Part shown: piece after piece, positions 57,059 through 64,000 of the stretch
Position numbering within the stretch: position 1 is the stretch's first letter
Layout of the letters: every line of letters starts with the position of its first letter
Assembly (NCBI GenBank): GCA_019352035.1
Contig: JABBNZ010000002.1
Span: forward strand, 10,533-74,532
DNA length: 64,000 nt
Source of the DNA: Pseudomonadota bacterium
GTDB taxonomy: Bacteria; Pseudomonadota; Gammaproteobacteria; Steroidobacterales; Steroidobacteraceae
Reading direction: 5' to 3'
The notes under the pieces: model-generated
The model's database searches: none
What the model was told of the DNA's origin: nothing
The model's input: only the letters and a program-made list of their open reading frames with translations
Program-made: the position numbers and the translations under genes

Positions 57059-58180
57059 TCATGTCTTGCGCCCGGGAAAGTCGAGACGGAACGATGAGCG
57101 GATGGGGTCAAGTTGGGAAGGCCTGACTCCGGCCTGTTCCGCGAACTGCGGCCAGCGGAGCACGGCTGCCCGGACCTCATGGAGGATCGTCTCGGTCCTG
57201 CCGCGCTTCAGGCCCGCGGTCGCGGCGCAGGCGCGGAAATCATCCATCGTGAATCCGTCCTGCTTACCGTTGATGGTCATTTGGTGGGATTTGGTCCAGT
57301 GGCCTTCCGGGTTGTACGCGTAAGTGAGATCGAAGGCGGGTGTGAGCGACCATTCGCCCTGCTGGTTCATCAGGAAGGCGATGTTCTTGACGTGGTCGTC
57401 CTGGTTGCGCGCGGCGACGTTGAAGATCATCCGCCGGAATTGGTGCTCGATGGATGCCATGGGTAGCTGAAGTCGCTTGATGACGGCGAAGGCTTGCTCG
57501 TAGGAGTGCGCGCCGGCGGCATTGAAGTCCAGGTGCGCGAGCGCGGCAAGCGACTGCATGTGGATCTTGCGGCCCTCGTCCGTTCGGTCGAAGCGGCGAG
57601 TCATGAAATGCCTGCGGCCGCCTTCCTCGAGAAGCCGGCACTCGGTCATCTCGATGCCGGCGGCCCGCGCCATGAGCGAGTAGGCGTATTCGATGACGGT
57701 GTAACCTTTTGGATCCTCCTGTTCCTTGTCGCGGTTGCCGCTCACCCCGTCGAACTTCAGCAGCCAGTACCCGAACCCCTCCGGGGCCGTCGTCTGACCG
57801 GAGCGGACCTCGTTGGTATCGGGGTTCCACGCGATGATGGCCTTTGCTCGCGCCCCGCCGGCGGATGTGCCGACGCGCAGGATTTCCTGGAGCGCACCGT
57901 TACGGTGCTCAGGAGTGAAGGAGTCGCGAATCGCGTTTCGGTGCGTGAAAATGTCGGAAGCGAGCGTAACGAGAGCATCGACCCGGAGCGTTGTCGATGG
58001 TCGCGGCCGTGGTCCGGTAGCAGGCGCAAACTCGAGGGCCCCCATGCCGCGCGCACCGATGTAGCAGAGCCGCTCGACGGGATTGAAGCTGTCGGGCGTG
58101 CGGCCCTGGGTGGCGAGCCAGGCGTCGATGAGCGCTTTGCCGAACTTGTCAGGCAGCGAGTCGGCGAGTAATCCCGGGAG
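57059..58180 (-). pseudogene. 5'-truncated HipA-like serine/threonine kinase
   Basis: GLLADSLPDKFGKALIDAWLATQGR...GTSAGGARAKAIIAWN...NVAARNQDDHVKNIAFLMNQQGEWSLTPAFDLTYAYN; the HipA N-terminal portion is absent and homology starts at the GntR stop. Confidence 0.75.
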
Positions 58181-58181
58181 T

Positions 58182-58916
58182 CTATGGCGCAGCGGCCTTC
58201 GCGCCGCGCCCCTGCTCGAAGAATTCACCGTGCTCGCGCCGGTACTTCTGATAGCGCTCGCTGGTGGCACGGATGTCGGCGATCACGGCGCTCTCGGCTT
58301 CCGCGGGGCGGCGGGCGCGGATGGCTTCCAGGATCCCGCGGTGCTGGTCGACTGCGCCGCGCTTCACCTTCTCCGCTCCGAGCTCCACGAATAGGGCCAC
58401 GGTGCACGGGCCGCAGCGCACCCAGAGCGGCTCGATCAGCTCCATCAGTGTCGGCTGTCCCGCCGCCTGATAGATGGAGAAATGGAACTCGCGGTTCTTC
58501 TGGTTGATGAGGGTCGGCGAGCTCGAGGCCCTGGCGGCGGAGAATGCCCGGCCGGCCTCCTCGATGCGTTCGAGATCCTCGGCGTCGGCGCGCTCAGCGG
58601 CGAGACGCGCCATGCGCCCCTCGAGCAGCATGCGCGCCTCGCAGATATCTGCAAACTCCTTTGCTGACAGCACCGGTACTCGCACCGACCGCGTCGGCAA
58701 CAGCTCCAGGACCCGCTCCACGGTGAGCTTCTGCAGCGCTTCTCGTACCGGCATGATGCTGGTGCCCAAGTTCTGCGCGAGCTCGCGAATGGTGAGCACC
58801 TGCCCCGGCTTGAACTCGGAGTGGATGAGCGCCTGGCGGATGCGCAGGTATACCCGTTCCTGCAGCGTGTCGCGGGCGATCGGCTGCAAGGCGCTGAGCT
58901 GAGCTTTCGAGTCCAT
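58182..58916 (-). CDS. GntR family (FCD-type) transcriptional regulator
   Basis: VYLRIRQALIHSEFKPGQVLTIRELAQNLGTSIMPVREALQKLTVERVLELLPTRSVRVP wHTH; internal ATG MDSKAQLS chosen. Confidence 0.93.
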   Translation of the reverse strand: MDSKAQLSALQPIARDTLQERVYLRIRQALIHSEFKPGQVLTIRELAQNLGTSIMPVREALQKLTVERVLELLPTRSVRVPVLSAKEFADICEARMLLEGRMARLAAERADAEDLERIEEAGRAFSAARASSSPTLINQKNREFHFSIYQAAGQPTLMELIEPLWVRCGPCTVALFVELGAEKVKRGAVDQHRGILEAIRARRPAEAESAVIADIRATSERYQKYRREHGEFFEQGRGAKAAAP

Positions 58917-58968
58917 GGGAAGCGGCTCGCGGTGAGTGGATCGTGGCATGTCAGCTACCGGCTGGCTT

Positions 58969-59559
58969 TCAACGGAAGGATAGCCGGTACTGCATGGGGG
59001 AGAAACCGCTCTTGGCGTGGAAGAGCCGCGAGAAATACGCGGCATCCTGGAATCCGAGCTCGAGGGCGATCGCACTCACCGGCGCCTCGGTGCTAATCAG
59101 GCGCTGCTTGGCCTCGCGAATCAAGCATTCGTGGATGAGTTGCACGGGCGGGGAGCCGGTCACGCGCACGCAGGTGGCGCGAAGATGGCCCGCCGAGACG
59201 TTCAGCGCGCGCGCATAGTCGGGAAGGCGCCAGCGCTCGCGGCTGTGGGAGAAGGCCAGGCGGAGAAATTCGTTCACCAGCTGATCCGACCGCTCGTGCG
59301 TAGAGCCTCCGGCTCGCGGCGGCCATGACGGGGCGCGCTCGAGCAGGCGCAGCGCTTCCGTCAGCAGGAGCTGCAGATGGGCCTCGATGGCCGTCAGCCG
59401 CGGTGCGGCTGCGAGCTCCCGGGTGAGGGCGGCGAGCGTCGATTCGAGGCTGGGCCGATCGGCCGGCACCTGCGAAAAATCCAAGTCACTCTCCGGTTCG
59501 TCTATTGGTCGCGGCGCCGCCGTCGCGCTATTGTGATCACAGTTGCCGCTATTGATCAT
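58969..59559 (-). CDS. AraC family transcriptional regulator
   Basis: C-terminal HTH: YARALNVSAGHLRATCVRVTGSPPVQLIHECLIREAKQRLISTEAPVSAIALELGFQDAAYFSRLFHAKSGFSPMQYR. Confidence 0.92.
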   Translation of the reverse strand: MINSGNCDHNSATAAPRPIDEPESDLDFSQVPADRPSLESTLAALTRELAAAPRLTAIEAHLQLLLTEALRLLERAPSWPPRAGGSTHERSDQLVNEFLRLAFSHSRERWRLPDYARALNVSAGHLRATCVRVTGSPPVQLIHECLIREAKQRLISTEAPVSAIALELGFQDAAYFSRLFHAKSGFSPMQYRLSFR

Positions 59560-59597
59560 GCTACGCCTCCGCACCGAGGAAGGCGAGAGGAGTCCCG

Positions 59598-61655
59598 GTG
59601 AAGAAATCCGCGAATGCCGCAGGTGCCCCAACGGAAGCCGGGCGGCTCCTCACCATCGCGCAGATCGCGAGCGCTCCTTTCCCCTACGACCTCACCGCCT
59701 CACCGCGCGACGGCACTGTGGCATGGGTGTACAACGAGCGCGGTGCGCGCAACATCTGGATCGCGCGCGCCGGGCGGTCCGGCACCTATTCAGCGAGACG
59801 GCTCACGCGATACACGGAGGACGACGGCAACACGATCTCGGGACTCGCATGGAGCGGTGACGGTCAAACTCTCTTCTATACGCGAGGGGGCGTGTGGTGG
59901 AACGGAGAGCTGCCCGTCAATCCTCGCAGCCTTCCGGAAGGTTCTCGCGGCGGCGCCGTATGGGCGGTTCCCGTGACGGGGGGATCGCCCCGGCGGATCG
60001 GCGAAGGGTGGGCGCCCGCGCCTTCACCGAAGGGCGATGCCGTGGTTTTCCTGCGCGGCGGGCACCCGTGGTTGGCTCGGGCAAATGGCAGGACCAAGGC
60101 CGCTCCGCTCTTCGTCGATCGTGGGAAAGTGGGTGCGCTCACCTGGTCGCCGGACGGGCGGCGGCTCGCCTTCGTGAGCGCGCGGGCGGAGCACCAGATC
60201 GTCGGTGTGTACGATCTCGCAGCGAAGTCGATCCGGTGGATCTGCCCCGGCATCGATCAGGACCTCTACCCGACATGGTCGCCGGACGGCAAACGGATCG
60301 CATTCATCCGCTCGGTCTCAGAGCCCGAGGTGCCCTTCACCTGCCGTCGCGAGTGCACGCCCTGGGAGATCCGGGTCGCGGATGCCGCGACCGGCCGGAG
60401 CAGGGCGATCTGGCGGGCGAACGACGGTGTCGGCAGCTGCTTCCGTCTGCTCTTCAACAGCAGGAGCAGTCTCTTCTGGGGAGCGGACGACAAGCTGGTC
60501 TTCCCGTGGGAGGGCACCGGCTGGGTTCGGCTTTATGGCATCCCAGCGGAAGGAGGCTCGGTCGAGTTCCTGACTCCGGGTGAGTCGGAAGTGTTCGGCG
60601 CGGCCCTGAGCGCGGACCGGACGCGGCTGGTCTACTCGTCGAACGAAGGCGATCTCGACCGGCGCCACATCTGGGAACTGTCGCTCCCGAACGGCCGCCC
60701 GCGTCAGTTGACTTTCGGGGACGGTATCGAGGACCTCCCCGTGATCGGCATGCGCGGTCGAACCTTTGCGTTGCGTGGAGAGGCACGCGTGCCGCTGCGG
60801 CCCGTCGAGATCACCGAAGGCGGCATGACCGACCTTGCGCCGCGGGCTATTCCGGCCGACTTTCCATCGGCCGATCTGGTCGTGCCGCGGCTCGTCACCT
60901 TCCAGGCGGCTGACGGCCTGGTGATGCATGGGCAGCTGTTCGTCCCGCAGGGGCGGCCAGAGAAGCGGCCGGCGGTGCTCTTCTTCCACGGCGGCCCGAC
61001 CGAGCGGCAGATGTTCGCGGCCTGGGACCCATTCGAAACGCACAGCCATCTCTATGAGTCCTGTCAGTATCTCGCCAACCACGGGTACGAGGTGCTGTCG
61101 GTGAATTATCGCGGCGGAGCCGGCTATGGCTTCGAATATCGCGAGCCGCCCGGGTTCGGCGCGGGCGGCGCGAGCGAGCTCAAGGACATCATCGCCGCGG
61201 CGAAGTACATGCATGCGCGCCCCACTGTCGACCCAAAGCGTCTCGGTGTCTGGGGCGGCAGTTACGGCGGACGCATGACCCTGCTTGCGCTAGCCGCGGC
61301 CCCCGAATACTTCGCAGCCGGGGTCAGCTACGCGGGCATCTACGATTGGCTGACCATGCCGGAGTTCAAGTCAAGGCGAGCTGCCATCGATCCAGCGGCC
61401 GCGCAGCTCGCTCACGAGTCGGGCGCGGTGGCGTACATGAACGGCTGGCGGGCGCCGGTGCTGCTCATGCTGGGTGCGGCGGACTCCATTGTCGAGGTCA
61501 ACCAGACTACGGCGCTCGCCGCCCGCCTGCGGAAGCAGGGGATCCCGCTCGAAACTCTCGTGATCCCGGACGAGGTGCACTTCCTGCTGCGGGCGAGCTC
61601 CTGGGCGGAGGTGTTTACGACGGCGCGGGAATATTTCGACCGACGACTGAAATGA
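59598..61655 (+). CDS. S9 family peptidase (prolyl oligopeptidase/acylaminoacyl-peptidase-like)
   Basis: TolB/WD-like repeats (LTWSPDGRRLAFVS; PTWSPDGKRIAFIRS) plus hydrolase domain with GVWGGSYGGRMTLLAL (GxSxG). Confidence 0.93.
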   Translation: MKKSANAAGAPTEAGRLLTIAQIASAPFPYDLTASPRDGTVAWVYNERGARNIWIARAGRSGTYSARRLTRYTEDDGNTISGLAWSGDGQTLFYTRGGVWWNGELPVNPRSLPEGSRGGAVWAVPVTGGSPRRIGEGWAPAPSPKGDAVVFLRGGHPWLARANGRTKAAPLFVDRGKVGALTWSPDGRRLAFVSARAEHQIVGVYDLAAKSIRWICPGIDQDLYPTWSPDGKRIAFIRSVSEPEVPFTCRRECTPWEIRVADAATGRSRAIWRANDGVGSCFRLLFNSRSSLFWGADDKLVFPWEGTGWVRLYGIPAEGGSVEFLTPGESEVFGAALSADRTRLVYSSNEGDLDRRHIWELSLPNGRPRQLTFGDGIEDLPVIGMRGRTFALRGEARVPLRPVEITEGGMTDLAPRAIPADFPSADLVVPRLVTFQAADGLVMHGQLFVPQGRPEKRPAVLFFHGGPTERQMFAAWDPFETHSHLYESCQYLANHGYEVLSVNYRGGAGYGFEYREPPGFGAGGASELKDIIAAAKYMHARPTVDPKRLGVWGGSYGGRMTLLALAAAPEYFAAGVSYAGIYDWLTMPEFKSRRAAIDPAAAQLAHESGAVAYMNGWRAPVLLMLGAADSIVEVNQTTALAARLRKQGIPLETLVIPDEVHFLLRASSWAEVFTTAREYFDRRLK

Positions 61656-61671
61656 TCGCGGCAAGGGGGCC

Positions 61672-61764
61672 GTGGCTTCATCGACAACGCGGATGCCCCG
61701 CTCGATGCCGCCGACCTGATATTCCTGGACCCTGCCGAGACCGGCTTCAGCCGTATCCTGCCCG
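61672..61764 (+). pseudogene. Serine carboxypeptidase (S10-type) relic
   Basis: Hand translation FIDNADAPLDAADLIFLDPAETGFSRILPEG resembles the S10 motif D.AD.VFIDP.GTGFSR; no surrounding ORF. Confidence 0.55.
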
Positions 61765-61935
61765 AAGGGAGCCCGCCGAGAATCCCTCGGGCTCACGCAG
61801 TTCCCCGACCGATCTCTGACGCTCTGGCAACCAGTCCATGGCCGCGCACAGAGCGCCCTCATCGCCATGCACCTGAAGGATCCCGCCTCGCTCGCTCAAT
61901 CTACTGGAAGTACCAGGTCTTTGGTGCGCAACCGT

Positions 61936-63999
61936 TCAGGGACGATCGAAGTTGTACTCGATGTCTACGCCGATCGTTCTCGGCTGGACGAAATTAGCCA
62001 CCGGTTGCGCGGTCCCGCCTCGGTTGGTGGCGGAGACCACCCCCTGCACATTGCCGAGGTTGCGGCCGTATAGATTGAGTCGCCAGTCGTTCCAGAACAG
62101 GCCCGCGTTCAGCTCGAACAGCCCGTAGCCCGGAATCGAAAAGCGCGGCCCAGGCGCCGACGGGCTGTTGGTCCTGAACCCAGACATGCGCTGACCGACG
62201 TAGCTGTAGTCGGCGCCGACATAGCCCGACAGGCTCGCCGTCAGCGGGAAGTTCTGCTGGAAGTTAAGGTCGCCGGAGTACTTCGCGGTATACGGCAATT
62301 CACTGCCCGACACGCCATCGAGCGGCGTCACCGTCGGGCTCGGCGGCGGGAAACTCTGCGTCAGCCTCGCATTCGTGTAGGTGAACGTCGGGTTAATCAC
62401 GAAGCCGCGCCACGGCCGCCAGCTGCCGGTCAGCTCGAGCCCCTGGCTGCGCGCGGCGCTCCCATTGGTGAAGTACGTGAACTGAGAGATCGGATCCGTA
62501 TCGAGCAGCTGAATGTTCTTCCACTCGATGTCGAACAGTGCGGCATCGAAGCTGAAGTCGCTGCTCCTGGGCGCCCCTTTGAGACCGAGTTCGTAGCTGT
62601 AGACTTTGTCCGGCGCATAGCTCGTCGGGACTCCCGGAACTCCCGTATTGGGGCCGCCGGGGCGATAGCCGCTGGCGGCCCTGAAGTACGCCATCAGATC
62701 CTTGTTGATATGATAGCTCGGGGTCACCAGCCAGGTCACCGGATGTGCGGAGGTGCTGGCCTTCGGGGTCACCGTCGTCGGGCCGAATACGAGCGATGCG
62801 TTGCCGGTGATCGTAGTCGTCGAGTAGTAGGACTCATCGAGCGAGCTGTAACGCCCGCCGACCTGCAGGTCGAATTTCGGCGTGATGTGCCAGGTGACAT
62901 CTCCGAAGAGAGCGCGCTCGGAGTAGTAGAAGGGGCCGGCGCCGTCATATGGCACGCCCGCGGGACTGCCCGAGGCCGTGAATAGATCCAGCGCCTGGAC
63001 GATTTGCTCCTGCTCGTGGTTGAAATAGAATCCCGCGAGCCAATCGAAGTGCTTCCCCGAATGGTGCAGCCGGATCTCCTGCGTGAATCGCGAACTCTCG
63101 TTCACGTTGTTGATCGTGACGCGGCCGTTCGGCAGGTTGTAGAGCGGCGGCAGAAATCCGAACACGAACGTCACGTCTTGCACGTTGAGCCATTGCGTGT
63201 GATTCCACGCGGAAAGCGAGGTGAGGTCTGCCCAGCCGAGGTTGTAGTTTACCCGTGCGGAATAGAGCTCGAAGGTGTTGAATCCGGGGGAAGGGGAAAG
63301 GTTGACCGTATTCCGGCCATACAATGGAGTGTAATCGACGGGACTCGCCTTGTCCGTCACGCACTGCGGACACACCATGATGCCGACGATGCCGTTCACG
63401 CTCGTCTGATGTTGCGCCAGGGCGGACAGCGTGATGGACAGATCGTCGGTCGGGCTGATCAGGAGCTTGGCGTTTCCACCGCGCGTGATCACCTGGTTGA
63501 CGTTTCTCGTATCGTTGAACTTGTTGTCGATCCATGCCGGGTCGTTCCGGTATACCCCGCTGACCAGCAGAGCAACCCGGTGGTCGATGAGCGGGATATT
63601 GGCGCTACCTCGGCCCGACCATCCGGAATTGCCGCCGCTGACCGAACTCTCGCCGAGCTGCACATCGGCGGAATACTTCTCGAGATTCGGCTGCTTGGTC
63701 ACGAGGTTGATGAGTCCGCCGAGGCTGGAAGCTCCATAGAGCGTCCCCTGGGGGCCGCGCAGAACTTCGACCTGCTGCAGAATGGCGGGGTCGAGGTCCG
63801 GAAACGGAGGCTGACCTGCAGAGGTCGTGGCGCCGAATGGAACGTCGTCGATGAGGACCGCGACGGTGGGATTCCCCGCGGTCCCGGAGGTGATCCCACG
63901 TATTGAAAGGGCGGCGATCCCGTTTGCGTTGGAAGGCAGCCCGCCGATCTGCAGCCCGGGAATACGGGAGTAATAATCGGTGACCTGAACGAGGTCCTG
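61936..63999 (-). CDS. TonB-dependent receptor, 5' end beyond the window
   Basis: Reading frame continues past the ORF-track M at 63702 to the window edge: QDLVQVTDYYSRIPGLQIGGLPSNANGIAALSIRGITSGTAGNPTVAVLIDDVPFGATTSAGQPPFPDLDPAILQQVEVLRGPQGTLYGASSLGGLINLVTKQPN (plug domain). Confidence 0.92.
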   Translation of the reverse strand, partial: QDLVQVTDYYSRIPGLQIGGLPSNANGIAALSIRGITSGTAGNPTVAVLIDDVPFGATTSAGQPPFPDLDPAILQQVEVLRGPQGTLYGASSLGGLINLVTKQPNLEKYSADVQLGESSVSGGNSGWSGRGSANIPLIDHRVALLVSGVYRNDPAWIDNKFNDTRNVNQVITRGGNAKLLISPTDDLSITLSALAQHQTSVNGIVGIMVCPQCVTDKASPVDYTPLYGRNTVNLSPSPGFNTFELYSARVNYNLGWADLTSLSAWNHTQWLNVQDVTFVFGFLPPLYNLPNGRVTINNVNESSRFTQEIRLHHSGKHFDWLAGFYFNHEQEQIVQALDLFTASGSPAGVPYDGAGPFYYSERALFGDVTWHITPKFDLQVGGRYSSLDESYYSTTTITGNASLVFGPTTVTPKASTSAHPVTWLVTPSYHINKDLMAYFRAASGYRPGGPNTGVPGVPTSYAPDKVYSYELGLKGAPRSSDFSFDAALFDIEWKNIQLLDTDPISQFTYFTNGSAARSQGLELTGSWRPWRGFVINPTFTYTNARLTQSFPPPSPTVTPLDGVSGSELPYTAKYSGDLNFQQNFPLTASLSGYVGADYSYVGQRMSGFRTNSPSAPGPRFSIPGYGLFELNAGLFWNDWRLNLYGRNLGNVQGVVSATNRGGTAQPVANFVQPRTIGVDIEYNFDRP

Positions 64000-64000
64000 G

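Noticed and set aside
1-64000. CRISPR arrays, tRNA, rRNA, integrase or transposase genes
   Set aside because: None recognised. The island therefore has no visible integrase in this window, so its mobility remains an inference from repeats and relics only.

Overview
GC-rich proteobacterial chromosome segment (my impression is a gammaproteobacterium; not tested). About 0-35 kb is a dense metabolic locus for amino-acid and C4 hydroxy-acid chemistry. It contains a TonB receptor, Lrp and MocR regulators, an unusual thrB-thrC-FAD oxidase-GNAT-hydroxyacid dehydrogenase-HAD operon, and a DUF1537 kinase/PdxA/TIM-barrel operon. It also has a Dpp-type ABC importer with an M20 deacetylase, and a long plus-strand operon (class III aminotransferase, tartrate/isopropylmalate-type dehydrogenase, SSADH, DUF4198, HAD, ALDH, GNAT, cupin, DSD1-type PLP enzyme, two FAD oxidoreductases). 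About 36.6-58.2 kb is an accessory island. It starts at a collapsed HAD/FAD-oxidoreductase relic fused to an OprB porin ORF. It carries VapBC-like and RES/antitoxin modules, and a glycogen phosphorylase - debranching enzyme - HAD - acetate kinase - phosphoketolase - tandem P-type H+-ATPase cassette with relics of pgm and rpiB. It ends in a 5'-truncated hipA abutting a GntR stop codon. Two imperfect 50-bp direct repeats (37156-37205 and 56728-56777) bracket most of it. The right end (58.2-64 kb) has GntR and AraC regulators, an S9 peptidase, a serine-carboxypeptidase relic and a TonB receptor running off the window. No rRNA, tRNA or CRISPR was recognised. All family calls are from reading protein motifs, without database searches.
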